This document shows, in pieces, positions 1 to 8,065 of a stretch of 63,025 nucleotides of DNA (positions are counted from its first letter, which is position 1; each line of letters starts with the position of its first letter). Source of the DNA: a virus; the IMG/VR virus record IMGVR_UViG_3300042924_004294, positions 1-63,025 of that record, one strand, 5' to 3'. Both the position numbers and the translations under genes were made by a program. The notes under the pieces were generated by a model, which did not search any database, was not told the DNA's origin, and worked only from the letters and a program-made list of their open reading frames with translations.

Positions 1-1811
1 TTTGGCAAAGATTAGGTAGAGTTTTTGGACCTAATTCAACAATTGACCAACAATCACCCGTTTTTAAATTCGATAAAAAAGAATTATTAAAAACACCAAA
101 CAAACAAGAATTTGAAAAAGAAAAACTACAAGCTCAACAGACCATGTATATTGGTCAGCAATGGCAAAAAGTAGAAAGTAATCTTTATCAACAGGCGGTT
201 TATTATGAACCAACAAGAATGGCATCATATTATGATTATGAATCCATGGAATATACCCCCGAAATTTCAGCAGCATTAGACATTTATGCTGAAGAGTCGA
301 CAACACCTGATAAAGACGGGCACATTTTACAAATTTATTCTGAATCAAAAAGAATTAAATCAGTTTTGACCGATTTATTTAATAACAAATTGGATATTAA
401 TACAAACTTACCAATGTGGATTAGAAACACTTGTAAGTTTGGTGATAATTTTGTTTATTTAAAATTAGACCCCGAAAGAGGAGTTGTAGGTTGTCAACAA
501 TTACCTAATATCCAAATAGAAAGATTAGAAAAAGGAATGAAATTCCAACCTGAAAAATATTCAGCAGAAATTGAAAATGACGCTCTTAAATTCACATGGA
601 AAGAAAAAAACATGGAATTTAACACATGGGAGATAGGTCACTTTAGAATATTAGGTGATGATAGAAAATTACCATATGGTACATCAATGTTAGAAAAGGC
701 TCGTCGTATTTGGAAACAATTACTTTTATCTGAAGATGCGATGTTAATTTACCGAGTGTCAAGAGCACCTGAAAGACGGGTGTTTAAAGTATTTGTGGGT
801 AATATGGATGACAAAGATGTGGATGCTTACGTACAAAGAGTTGCTAATAAATTCAAAAGAGACCAAATTGTAGACCAAAAAACAGGAAATGTTGACATGA
901 GATTTAATCAAATGGCAGTAGACCAAGATTATTTTATCCCTGTTAGAGACCCAGCAGCAACTAATCCTATTGAAACATTAGATGGGGCTAAAAACTTAGC
1001 AGAAATCGCGGATATTGAATATATCCAAAAGAAACTTGTTACAGCATTAAGAATCCCTAAAGCGTATTTAGGATTTGAAGAGGCAGTCGGTGATGGTAAA
1101 AATTTATCACTATTAGATATTAGATTTGCTAGAACAATTAATAGGATTCAAAAATCTATGATTGCAGAACTAAATAAAATTGCAATCATTCATTTGTTTC
1201 TTTTAGGGTTCGAAGATGAATTAACCAATTTCACACTTGGATTAACCAACCCATCAAAACAATCTGATTTATTAGGTATAGAATTATGGAAAGAAAAAAT
1301 AACATTATTTAAAGATGCGGTTGCACCAATTCAAGATAGTGTTGCCCCTGTATCGGCATCATGGGCCAAAAAACATATTCTTGGATTTTCTGATGATGAA
1401 ATTAGACTTGATTTACAACAACAAAGAATTGAAAGAGCCGTATCTGCAGAACTTGGTAAAACGGCGGAAGTTATTACTAAAACAGGTTTATTCGATACTC
1501 TCGATTCACTTTATGGTAAAAAAGATGAAGCAGCCGCAGGTGGAGCACCTGCCGAAGGTGGAGCAGCACCTGAAGGTGGAGGAATGCCACCTGAAGAAGG
1601 AGGAGCACCTCCTGAAGCTGGAGGTGGAGCACCACCACCACCACCACCCGCAGAAGGTGGGGCAGTAACTCCTGAAAATTTTAACAGAAATGATTTAAAT
1701 TTAATTTTGGAAAACACACTTTTTGATAGAGATAATACCTTAGATTTATCAAAAGGTAGATTATCTATCAATGAAATTGATGACAAAATAAATAAATTAT
1801 TAAACAAGTAA
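1..1811 (+). CDS. 20: Portal protein, T4 gp20-like (5' partial)
   Basis: Portal of the head vertex, through which DNA is packaged and to which the neck attaches. The frame is open from base 3, so the gene begins upstream of the window and the ATG at 144 is internal; at least 602 residues are visible (T4 gp20 has 524). The central part carries the usual myoviral portal features, with a DIEYIQKK stretch followed by a PKAYLGFEE segment. The C-terminus has an unusual low-complexity insert rich in Gly, Ala, Pro and Glu (bases about 1527-1668, including six consecutive prolines) before a short hydrophilic tail. It heads a T4-order head module (portal, core, protease, scaffold, capsid). Family is confident; the function of the Pro/Gly tail is unknown. 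Confidence 0.9.
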   Translation, partial: WQRLGRVFGPNSTIDQQSPVFKFDKKELLKTPNKQEFEKEKLQAQQTMYIGQQWQKVESNLYQQAVYYEPTRMASYYDYESMEYTPEISAALDIYAEESTTPDKDGHILQIYSESKRIKSVLTDLFNNKLDINTNLPMWIRNTCKFGDNFVYLKLDPERGVVGCQQLPNIQIERLEKGMKFQPEKYSAEIENDALKFTWKEKNMEFNTWEIGHFRILGDDRKLPYGTSMLEKARRIWKQLLLSEDAMLIYRVSRAPERRVFKVFVGNMDDKDVDAYVQRVANKFKRDQIVDQKTGNVDMRFNQMAVDQDYFIPVRDPAATNPIETLDGAKNLAEIADIEYIQKKLVTALRIPKAYLGFEEAVGDGKNLSLLDIRFARTINRIQKSMIAELNKIAIIHLFLLGFEDELTNFTLGLTNPSKQSDLLGIELWKEKITLFKDAVAPIQDSVAPVSASWAKKHILGFSDDEIRLDLQQQRIERAVSAELGKTAEVITKTGLFDTLDSLYGKKDEAAAGGAPAEGGAAPEGGGMPPEEGGAPPEAGGGAPPPPPPAEGGAVTPENFNRNDLNLILENTLFDRDNTLDLSKGRLSINEIDDKINKLLNK

Positions 1812-1820
1812 GTATTTATC
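1812..1820 (+). promoter_or_regulatory. TATTTAT motif upstream of 1834
   Basis: GTATTTATC lies just after the portal stop, with 14 nt between the heptamer (1813-1819) and the next ATG. It is one of about 20 coding-strand copies placed before genes in this window; candidate late promoter or start-proximal signal. Confidence 0.5.
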
Positions 1821-1833
1821 TAAAAAAATAGAT

Positions 1834-2571
1834 ATGGCAACTTTTGGTGAAATAAAAACTAAAATAGACGAAACTTTCATTAACTTATATGGTAAGGATG
1901 AGTTTAAATTTTTCAGCAATCAATTCAAAAAGATTGTTTTGGAAAATAAAGACATTGCGGAACTTTATTATATCTATAATGATTTGACAGAAAATAAAGG
2001 TATATCAGTAGACTTAGTTAATGACTATATTAATGAGTCTGTAGAGTACTCACAAATTTTGGTTGAAAATAATAATAAAGAATTAAGTAGAATTAATTCA
2101 TGGATTAATAGAATCAATTTACATGGGGATGTAAAAAATATTTACGAAACAATTGATAATGTGATTTATAACAATTCTATTAAAAATCTTGAAAATATTT
2201 TAGAATCAAAAAAACAAATATCTAAAACTTTATCTACACCTAAAAAAGAAGTAACCATCAAAGAATCTATCAACTTACCTTTAGAGACTATGTTGAAAGT
2301 TGCAAACTCAAAACTTAATGATGAAATTACTAATTTGTCAGAAAGTGAAAAAAATGATATTAAAGAAATAGTTTCTCTATCTAAAACTGAGTTAGAAAAT
2401 AGAATGGAAAACTTAAAGGAATGTATTATTGAAAACTTAAAAGTAAAAATAAACGAGTCTACTGAAAGTGATTTAAAAAATACAATTGAAAAAACTGTAA
2501 CCAAAATACAAAACTCACCTGTTGATTTTTACAATTACTATAAGTTAAGACAACTCCAAGAAGGTTTATAA
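1834..2571 (+). CDS. Candidate prohead core protein (245 aa)
   Basis: I do not recognise the family. It is a hydrophilic, Glu/Lys/Asn-rich, largely helical protein with likely coiled-coil stretches and no membrane segment. It sits between portal and protease, where T4 keeps the small prohead core genes 67 and 68, so a core or scaffold-associated role is the natural inference. An I-D-E triplet at residues 11-13 matches the L/I-x-E cleavage rule of T4 gp21 and is a possible processing site. The start follows a TATTTAT motif and an A-rich leader. Its TAA overlaps the ATG of the next gene (TAATG), suggesting coupled translation. Confidence 0.6.
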   Translation: MATFGEIKTKIDETFINLYGKDEFKFFSNQFKKIVLENKDIAELYYIYNDLTENKGISVDLVNDYINESVEYSQILVENNNKELSRINSWINRINLHGDVKNIYETIDNVIYNNSIKNLENILESKKQISKTLSTPKKEVTIKESINLPLETMLKVANSKLNDEITNLSESEKNDIKEIVSLSKTELENRMENLKECIIENLKVKINESTESDLKNTIEKTVTKIQNSPVDFYNYYKLRQLQEGL

Positions 2572-2819
2572 TGAAATTTTTTAAAAACATGATGGAGGGG
2601 GCAAACGGTGGCATATCCTCTAAAAGATTTATTGGTCTATTATGTACTTTTTCTTTAATAATATCTTTATTCGTTTCTTTATTTAGTTGTGGAAGATATG
2701 AGGCTCCTGAAATTTTAATAGAAACAATTGGATTATTAGCGTTTGGGACTTTAGGATTGACATCCGTAGATTTTTTTACCAACAAAAAAAAGGATAATAA
2801 AAATCAAGAAGAAAGTTGA
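2571..2819 (+). CDS. Small two-TM membrane protein, holin-like
   Basis: 82 residues: a short amphipathic N-terminus, two hydrophobic helices (about residues 20-40 and 48-65), then a strongly charged Lys/Asn/Glu tail. That architecture fits phage holins or other small inner-membrane proteins, but there is no endolysin next to it and the surroundings are head genes, so lysis is only one option. The ATG overlaps the previous stop (TAATG). The 3' end overlaps the convergent bS21 gene by 16 bp. An AT-rich hairpin (2801-2822) followed by a T-run lies in this overlap and may be a weak terminator. Confidence 0.6.
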   Translation: MKFFKNMMEGANGGISSKRFIGLLCTFSLIISLFVSLFSCGRYEAPEILIETIGLLAFGTLGLTSVDFFTNKKKDNKNQEES

Positions 2820-2995
2820 TTTTTAATTTTTTGTATATAAACCGCCTTTATTTTTTTCTTTCTCGACTTAACGGACTTTTTCTCAAATTCTTGTCTGTCT
2901 CTTAAATGCTCAAGTTGTTTTGTTTTGTATATCTTGAGTTTATATTGTTTTAATGCTTGCTCAATATTATTTTTTTTAACTTCGATAATAATCAT
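2804..2995 (-). CDS. rpsU: Phage-encoded ribosomal protein bS21
   Basis: A 63-residue basic protein with the layout of ribosomal protein bS21: a short N-terminal strand (MIIIEVKKN), an ALKQYKLK helix matching the family's 'ALKRFKR' segment, an LRDRQEFEKKS segment matching 'LR-RQ-F-KPS', then a basic RKKK helix. A YIQ segment near the end resembles Bacteroidota rather than proteobacterial bS21. In the ribosome bS21 binds the 30S platform near the anti-Shine-Dalgarno end of 16S rRNA. It is the only minus-strand gene in the head module and has its own upstream TATTTAT motif (3016-3022). The leader is A-rich with no Shine-Dalgarno sequence. Likely role: replacing or competing with host bS21. Family call good from motif layout; no alignment was run. 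Confidence 0.85.
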   Translation of the reverse strand: MIIIEVKKNNIEQALKQYKLKIYKTKQLEHLRDRQEFEKKSVKSRKKKIKAVYIQKIKNQLSS

Positions 2996-3015
2996 ATTTT
3001 TTTTCTTTTTTTAAA

Positions 3016-3022
3016 ATAAATA
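3016..3022 (-). promoter_or_regulatory. TATTTAT motif upstream of bS21
   Basis: Minus-strand TATATTTATTTT, with 20 nt between the heptamer and the bS21 ATG. Same motif and orientation as at other genes; candidate late promoter. Confidence 0.5.
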
Positions 3023-3040
3023 TACTAATTTTTTTATGTT

Positions 3041-3069
3041 TTGACAAATTCTTTTATAATTGTTATAAT
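3041..3069 (+). promoter_or_regulatory. Consensus sigma70-like promoter TTGACA-17-TATAAT
   Basis: TTGACA at 3041-3046, a 17-nt spacer, and TATAAT at 3064-3069, in the divergent gap between bS21 and the gene at 3100. This is a perfect E. coli-type hexamer pair; a second TATAAT (3055-3060) followed by TG partly resembles the Bacteroidota TAnnTTTG -7 element. The region is very AT-rich, so chance is possible. Confidence 0.45.
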
Positions 3070-3099
3070 TAAAAAAAATAAACCTCTTACATATGAAAA

Positions 3100-3549
3100 A
3101 TGAAGAAAGGAAAAACATCAAAATTAAACATTTTTGATGATGCAAAATGTCAGTACGGAACAGTCGATTCCAAAAATTTCAAATCAATTTATTTAATTTT
3201 ACAAACATGGGTCGAACCAAAAGATGATTACAGTAATTGGACATCAATTACAGGTAGTATAAAAAGACAAATTCTACACACACTATTAGAAGTTGTTGAC
3301 CACAAAATTTTTGAAAAGAAGTGTATAGTTGACTTAGATTTAAGAACAAGTGGGTTACAAAAAAACAAAAAAAGTTTTTTGAATTTAGAAATTACATTGT
3401 TTATTCACAACCAATCATACGATTTCAAATCAATTCTTTTAAGGTCAAAAATAAAAAATATTTTCCAATCAATATATGTGGATGACTTAAAAAATTCACT
3501 TTATTTCACATTAAGTAAAACTAAATCAGCACAAATAGAAGAAATATAA
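3100..3549 (+). CDS. Unknown 149-aa protein in head module
   Basis: No family recognised. Mixed alpha/beta composition with several hydrophobic strands, no signal peptide or membrane segment, and a Lys-rich N-terminus. It lies between the two-TM protein and the prohead protease, divergent from bS21. The ATG at 3100 was chosen because an ATG at 3093 opens only a 14-codon frame. It is the only plus-strand head-module gene preceded by a sigma70-like hexamer pair rather than TATTTAT, which may mean different timing. Confidence 0.6.
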   Translation: MKKGKTSKLNIFDDAKCQYGTVDSKNFKSIYLILQTWVEPKDDYSNWTSITGSIKRQILHTLLEVVDHKIFEKKCIVDLDLRTSGLQKNKKSFLNLEITLFIHNQSYDFKSILLRSKIKNIFQSIYVDDLKNSLYFTLSKTKSAQIEEI

Positions 3550-3556
3550 TATTTAT
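3550..3556 (+). promoter_or_regulatory. TATTTAT motif upstream of protease gene
   Basis: ATATTTATC with 13 nt between the heptamer and the protease ATG; directly follows the preceding stop codon. Candidate late promoter. Confidence 0.5.
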
Positions 3557-3569
3557 CAATAAAAATATT

Positions 3570-4280
3570 ATGAAAATTTTAGGACCAAAAGACACGGGTA
3601 AAGGGATTCTAGTTGAATGGGATGCTGGTATTATAAATCCAAATGAACCAAGAAACCAAAATTTGATTAGAGAATCTTATGGTCAGTTAGACCATTCTAA
3701 ACCGTTTGTTTTTTACGCAACACTTCAAAAATGGGGAGTTCCAAATAGAAACGGTAGAGTATATCCTGAAAAAATATTAAAAAGAGAAGCTGAAAAATAT
3801 CAAGATGTTATTAAAAAAGGAATGTCAATTTCTGAATTAAACCACCCTGAATCTTCTTTAGTAGATTTAGATAGGGTTTCTCATATTATAACTGAAACAT
3901 GGTGGGAAGGAAATGTATTGATGGGGAAAATTAAATTATTAACAAGTCCCGGTTTTCACGAAAGAGGAATTGTAACATCTAAGGGTGATGTTGCTGCGAA
4001 TCTTATGAGACAAGGAGTCACTATGGGAGTATCTTCTCGTGGGGTCGGGTCTTTAGTAAAAAAAGGAGACCAAAATGAGGTACAGGAGGATTTTGAATTA
4101 ATTTGTTTTGACCTTGTATCATCACCATCTACACCAGGAGCTTATCTTTATTTGAATGCTGAAGATAGACCAAGATATGAAGAAAAATTGGCAGAACATG
4201 ATAACGCTTCAGTTAGTGATAGTGGGTTAGAAAAATCTGTTGACTTAATGAAAAGATTGTCCGATTATTTAGGAAAGTAA
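3570..4280 (+). CDS. 21: Prohead protease, T4 gp21-like
   Basis: Serine protease that matures the prohead by cutting scaffold, capsid protein and internal proteins after L/I-x-E sites. Visible family motifs, in order: PNRNGRVYP near residue 55; the catalytic-His block SELNHPE near residue 90; and the catalytic-Ser block GVSSRGVGS near residue 155, followed by FDLVSSPSTPGA. At 236 residues it is close to T4 gp21 (212). It lies between the core-type genes and the scaffold, as in T4. Candidate substrates in this window are the scaffold, the major capsid protein (INE at 58-60) and four small proteins with cleavable basic N-termini. Confidence 0.92.
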   Translation: MKILGPKDTGKGILVEWDAGIINPNEPRNQNLIRESYGQLDHSKPFVFYATLQKWGVPNRNGRVYPEKILKREAEKYQDVIKKGMSISELNHPESSLVDLDRVSHIITETWWEGNVLMGKIKLLTSPGFHERGIVTSKGDVAANLMRQGVTMGVSSRGVGSLVKKGDQNEVQEDFELICFDLVSSPSTPGAYLYLNAEDRPRYEEKLAEHDNASVSDSGLEKSVDLMKRLSDYLGK

Positions 4281-4292
4281 AAAAATTAAATT

Positions 4293-4502
4293 ATGGACGA
4301 AAAGTATTTTGTAGCAAAAATCACAACTGATATGGTTGATGACAACACAGGTAAAATTAAAAAAATGAGAGAAGAAAAATTGGTTAAAGGTTTTTCACCA
4401 ACAGACGTTGAAGCTAAAGTAACTAAAGCTTATGAAAGTTACTCAATGGATTGGAGAATCACCGCAATCGTTGAAAGTAAAATTGACGAAGTTATTGAAT
4501 AA
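4293..4502 (+). CDS. DUF4494-like small protein
   Basis: 69 residues. The pattern of a short strand (YFVAKIT), a GKIKK turn, a 'KLVKGFSPTDVEAKVTKAY' helix and a closing ITAIVESKIDEVI segment resembles DUF4494, a family of small proteins common in Bacteroidota; this is from memory of the family pattern. Function unknown. It sits 12 nt after the protease gene with an A-rich leader, so it is probably in the same transcript, and it is followed by a strong terminator. Confidence 0.6.
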   Translation: MDEKYFVAKITTDMVDDNTGKIKKMREEKLVKGFSPTDVEAKVTKAYESYSMDWRITAIVESKIDEVIE

Positions 4503-4523
4503 AAAAATTCTTAACATTTTTAT

Positions 4524-4549
4524 AAAGGTCCCCAAAAGGGACCTTTTTT
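4524..4549 (+). terminator. Rho-independent terminator after 4502
   Basis: 9-bp stem (4524-4532 with 4538-4546; core GGTCCC/GGGACC), CAAAA loop, followed by a T-run. It closes the protease/DUF4494 transcript and separates it from the scaffold and capsid genes. Confidence 0.85.
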
Positions 4550-4599
4550 ATTTTTTAACGGTTTTTCATATAAAAAACAAACTTTTTGGAATATAGATA

Positions 4600-4606
4600 T
4601 ATTTAT
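4600..4606 (+). promoter_or_regulatory. TATTTAT motif upstream of scaffold gene
   Basis: ATATATTTATTATAA directly after the terminator, 35 nt before the scaffold ATG. Its place after a terminator and before the most highly expressed genes supports a promoter role. Confidence 0.5.
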
Positions 4607-4641
4607 TATAAAAATAAACGCAAAATTATATGCTTTTTTAA

Positions 4642-6078
4642 ATGAGTAACAGAAAATCAGAATCGTTAGTAGAGGAGGCTTTATTACAAATGAAGACCAT
4701 CGAAGAGGCGATTAGTGAAAATGCAAAAGGAATACTTGCTTCAACCATGAAACAAGAAATCGGCGAATTAGTAAGGGAATCTATAATGGGTTCTAAAAAA
4801 TCCTTAAAAGAACAGGCACAAGGTGGTGAACAACCACAACCACAAGGTTCAGAAGAAGAAGGAGAAGAAGTAGAAGTATCAGGTGAAGAGGAAGTGGAAT
4901 CACTACCAGCACCAAGTACTGATAATGGTATGGAAGGAGCTCCTGAAGGCCCAACTGAAGAACTACCTCCACTTGATATGACAAAATCACCAATGTCCGA
5001 CGTTATGAAAGTTTTCAAAGCGATGGGAGATGAAGATGGTTTTATCATTCAAAAAGATGGTAATTATGTTCACTTGAAAGACGGTAAAGCAAATACCGAA
5101 TATCTAATCAGTATGGAAGTTGACGAACCTGAAATGCCAACAGAACAACCTGTCGAAAACATGGCTGAAAATACAACATATGAGTTGGTTTTTGAAGACG
5201 ATTCGATGGCGAATGAAATGGACTATAACGAAGACATGAACATGGATGAAATGTATATGGATGAAATGGACTATAACGAAGGTATGGGTCATATGAACAT
5301 GGATGAAATGTATATGGATGAAATGGACTATAACGAAGATATGGGTCATATGAACATGGATGAAATGTATATGGATGAAATGGACTATAACGAAGATATG
5401 GGCATGGATGAAGAAGTTTATGAAATCGACCAAGAATCACTTGAAAATGTTGTTGAAGCGTTTAAAGCGAAAGGTAAAATTGGAAAACTTAAAACCAATA
5501 TTTATCCTTCAAAATTAAAACACGGTGTTACTGAAACAGACGAAGATGAAATTTCAGACGGATGGATGGATGAAGAGGAAGATGATGACGTTGAAGCAAC
5601 TGAAGCCGCTAGAACTTATGGAAATGGTTCTAAAAAAGGTAGAGGTTTAAGAAAGGGAATCACTCCAAACAGAAATTTAACGTTTGAATCTCGTGAATTG
5701 GAATCTTTAAGAGAAAAAAATGAAGAGTATAGAAAAGCATTAGACTTTTTTAGAAATAAATTAAATGAAGTTGCAATTTTCAATTCTAATTTGGCTTACG
5801 CTACTAGATTGTTTACAGAACACTCAACAACAAAACAAGAAAAAATCAACATCTTAAGAAGATTTGACACTGTTGAATCTTTGAAAGAATCAAAATCACT
5901 TTACAGAACAATCAAAGAAGAAATTGGTGAATCACCAAACTCTATGATGAACGAATCTATTGCACAAAAAGTTGTTAAAACTCCAAGTAATGGTTCATCA
6001 TCAAACTTGATTGAATCTAAAGCTTACGAAAATCCTCAATTTATGAGAATGAAGGATTTAATGAACAAAATAAAATAA
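4642..6078 (+). CDS. 22: Prohead scaffold/core protein, T4 gp22-like
   Basis: Forms the internal core on which the capsid shell assembles, then is digested by the prohead protease. The C-terminal third (about residues 345-475) has the gp22-type pattern: a long helix, then VAIFNSNLAYATRLF, STTKQEKINILRRFD and SKSLYRTIKEE segments. The N-terminal half is extremely acidic, with EEGEEVEVSGEEE and Pro/Gly-rich parts, and contains a Met/Asp/Glu/Tyr tandem repeat (5218-5415). At 478 residues it is much longer than T4 gp22 (269). L/I-x-E sites occur early (LVE at 9-11). It is directly followed by the major capsid gene, as in T4. Confidence 0.85.
   Translation: MSNRKSESLVEEALLQMKTIEEAISENAKGILASTMKQEIGELVRESIMGSKKSLKEQAQGGEQPQPQGSEEEGEEVEVSGEEEVESLPAPSTDNGMEGAPEGPTEELPPLDMTKSPMSDVMKVFKAMGDEDGFIIQKDGNYVHLKDGKANTEYLISMEVDEPEMPTEQPVENMAENTTYELVFEDDSMANEMDYNEDMNMDEMYMDEMDYNEGMGHMNMDEMYMDEMDYNEDMGHMNMDEMYMDEMDYNEDMGMDEEVYEIDQESLENVVEAFKAKGKIGKLKTNIYPSKLKHGVTETDEDEISDGWMDEEEDDDVEATEAARTYGNGSKKGRGLRKGITPNRNLTFESRELESLREKNEEYRKALDFFRNKLNEVAIFNSNLAYATRLFTEHSTTKQEKINILRRFDTVESLKESKSLYRTIKEEIGESPNSMMNESIAQKVVKTPSNGSSSNLIESKAYENPQFMRMKDLMNKIK
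5218..5415 (+). repeat. 57-nt tandem repeat inside scaffold gene
   Basis: In-frame tandem repeat coding for a 19-residue acidic Met-rich unit starting MDYNED. Starts at 5218 (a 48-nt copy lacking three codons), 5266, 5323 and a partial copy at 5380. Copies are nearly identical at the DNA level, which suggests recent slippage or unequal recombination. Confidence 0.95.
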
Positions 6079-6111
6079 AAAATAAAAATAAACTCTAAAA
6101 AAAATTAAAAA

Positions 6112-7992
6112 ATGGGAGCATTATTAGAATCAGGTCTTGTTGGTAACATCGGGTTAAAACACCTTAAAGTTATCAAAGAAGATACAATTAACAAATGGGA
6201 TAGATTAGGATTCCTAGACGGTCTTAAAGGACACATCAAAGAGAACATGGCACAGTTATATGAAAACCAAGCGTCTCACCTAATTAACGAAGCTGCGTCT
6301 TCAGATAGTTCAGGTTCTTTCGAAACTGTAGTTTTCCCTATCGTTAGACGTGTATTCTCTAAATTATTGGCTAATGATTTAGTATCGGTACAAGCAATGA
6401 ACTTACCTATCGGTAAATTGTTCTACTTTATCCCTAAAATCCAAGGATATTCTGGTGGTGTTATTACAAACACTGTAGGAGTTGTTTCAGGTGACCATTA
6501 TGCACCTATTGGTTCGCCAAGTAACCCGTCCACTAACACACAAGCTGGATACTCAACAGGAACTGGTGACTACAATTCAACGTACCAAAAAAATCTTTAT
6601 GATTTATTTTATGAAGGAGCAGAACCAGGATTAAATCCAGCAGGTTTGTTTGATTACTCAAAAGGTCAATTTGTGACTGTTACTGGTAGTACACCTACAG
6701 TTGCTTGGTCTGGCGGAGCATTAGTTGCTTCAGCTTACACTACAAACACTAACTTAGAATACAGAAAAATCTTAGTTGCTTTATCTGGATTTACAAATGC
6801 TGGTCTTGGAAAACTTATTGGTCCTGATGGTCAAGAAATTGATACAGAATCTTTTTTATCTAATCTTGTACTTTATACTGCCGACTCTACAGCGGCTTCA
6901 AACCTTGGTACATCTACTTTCACACCACTACTTTATAGAGTTGTTACTCAAAAGTACGGTCAAGGAATTGTAGGACCTACTTCAACTTTAACACAAGCAC
7001 CTTTCGGAAGTGGTTTTGCAAGTAACTCAGCAGGTAATGGTGGTTACTATGACAACGTTTGTTCTCAAACAGGATTTATCTACTTAGAAATCGACGCACA
7101 AGTACCTGTATGTGTTTCTTGTTCTAACGCAGCTACAATCGACGGATATTCAGGAGCAACTTTAACTGCATCTTCTTGGTCAGGAACTCAAGGTAACACA
7201 ATTATTAAAGCGGCTTGGAGACGTTACAAAGAATTAGAATTTGAAGACCAAATTGGTGAGGTTTCTTTTGACCTTGAGTCAGTTACTGTATCAGTTACAG
7301 AAAGAAAACTAAGAGCACAATGGTCTCCTGAATTAGCACAAGACGTTTCTGCATTCCATAACATTGATGCTGAGGCTGAATTAACAGCTTTATTATCTGA
7401 GCAAGTGGCAGCAGAGATTGACCGTGAAATTCTTCGTGACTTACGTAAAGGAGCGGCTTGGAACTTACGTTGGGATTACAACGGATGGAGAAGATTGTCT
7501 AACACAACTTCTTACACTCAAAAAGACTGGAACCAAACTTTGATTACAGCAATCAACCAATTGTCTGCACAAATCCACAAATCTACTTTGAGAGGTGGAG
7601 CGAACTGGATTGTTGTTTCTTCTGAGGTTTCTGCAATCTTTGATGACTTAGAATACTTCCACGTATCTAACGCATCTCCTGAGCAAGACCAATACAACAT
7701 GGGTATTGAAAGAGTTGGTACATTAGCAGGTCGTTACCAAGTATACCGTGACCCTTACTTCCCAGCAAACCAAGTATTGTTAGGACACAAAGGAACGTCA
7801 TTGTTAGATACAGGTTACGTTTACGCACCATATGTACCTCTACAATTAACACCTACAATGTACAACCCATTCAACTTTACACCTATCAAAGGTATTATGA
7901 CAAGATACGCTAAGAAAATGGTTAATAACCGTTTCTACGGACGTATCACAGTTGATGGAGTTCGTTCATTTGACTTAAACGAATTGAGATAA
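6112..7992 (+). CDS. 23: Major capsid protein, T4 gp23-like
   Basis: Main shell protein of the head, 626 residues (T4 gp23 has 521). The N-terminus is followed by an INE|A site at residues 58-61, almost exactly where T4 gp23 is cut (after residue 65), and by VVFPIVRRVFSKLLANDLVSVQAMN, here split as VVFPIVRRVFSKLL and ANDLVSVQAMN, the gp23-type core entry. The C-terminal half (ELEFEDQIGEVSFDLES, VSVTERKLRAQWSPELAQD) is typical of the fold. A Gly/Ser/Thr-rich central stretch (about 130-330) with a few Cys residues looks like a surface insertion. Codon use is richer in CGT and ACC-type codons than neighbours, fitting high expression. A strong terminator follows. Confidence 0.95.
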   Translation: MGALLESGLVGNIGLKHLKVIKEDTINKWDRLGFLDGLKGHIKENMAQLYENQASHLINEAASSDSSGSFETVVFPIVRRVFSKLLANDLVSVQAMNLPIGKLFYFIPKIQGYSGGVITNTVGVVSGDHYAPIGSPSNPSTNTQAGYSTGTGDYNSTYQKNLYDLFYEGAEPGLNPAGLFDYSKGQFVTVTGSTPTVAWSGGALVASAYTTNTNLEYRKILVALSGFTNAGLGKLIGPDGQEIDTESFLSNLVLYTADSTAASNLGTSTFTPLLYRVVTQKYGQGIVGPTSTLTQAPFGSGFASNSAGNGGYYDNVCSQTGFIYLEIDAQVPVCVSCSNAATIDGYSGATLTASSWSGTQGNTIIKAAWRRYKELEFEDQIGEVSFDLESVTVSVTERKLRAQWSPELAQDVSAFHNIDAEAELTALLSEQVAAEIDREILRDLRKGAAWNLRWDYNGWRRLSNTTSYTQKDWNQTLITAINQLSAQIHKSTLRGGANWIVVSSEVSAIFDDLEYFHVSNASPEQDQYNMGIERVGTLAGRYQVYRDPYFPANQVLLGHKGTSLLDTGYVYAPYVPLQLTPTMYNPFNFTPIKGIMTRYAKKMVNNRFYGRITVDGVRSFDLNELR

Positions 7993-8014
7993 TCAATTTA
8001 AAGGTTAATATAAG

Positions 8015-8045
8015 AAAAAGGTCAGATTTATCTGACCTTTTTTTA
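8015..8045 (+). terminator. Rho-independent terminator after capsid gene
   Basis: 12-bp stem (8015-8026 with 8031-8042; core GGTCAGA/TCTGACC), TTTA loop, T-run. Ends the scaffold-capsid transcript. Confidence 0.9.
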
Positions 8046-8054
8046 TTAAACAAA

Positions 8055-8061
8055 TATTTAT
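8055..8061 (+). promoter_or_regulatory. TATTTAT motif upstream of 8066
   Basis: AATATTTATT after the capsid terminator, only 4 nt before the ATG. If it is a -10-type element the transcript would be essentially leaderless. Confidence 0.5.
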
Positions 8062-8065
8062 TAAT

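Noticed and set aside
1511-1807. Minus-strand Pro/Gly-rich frame opposite the portal C-terminus
   Set aside because: Shadow of the low-complexity coding of the portal gene.
144-1811. ATG at 144 as the start of the portal gene
   Set aside because: The frame is open without a stop to the left edge and the upstream residues read as portal sequence, so the ATG is internal and the gene is 5' partial.
3093-3137. Short frame from the ATG at 3093
   Set aside because: Only 14 codons, overlapping the better supported frame from 3100.
4638-5048. Minus-strand open frames opposite the scaffold gene (also 5104-5440)
   Set aside because: They are mirror images of the acidic repeats and Pro/Gly-rich coding; no leader, motif or protein-like composition.
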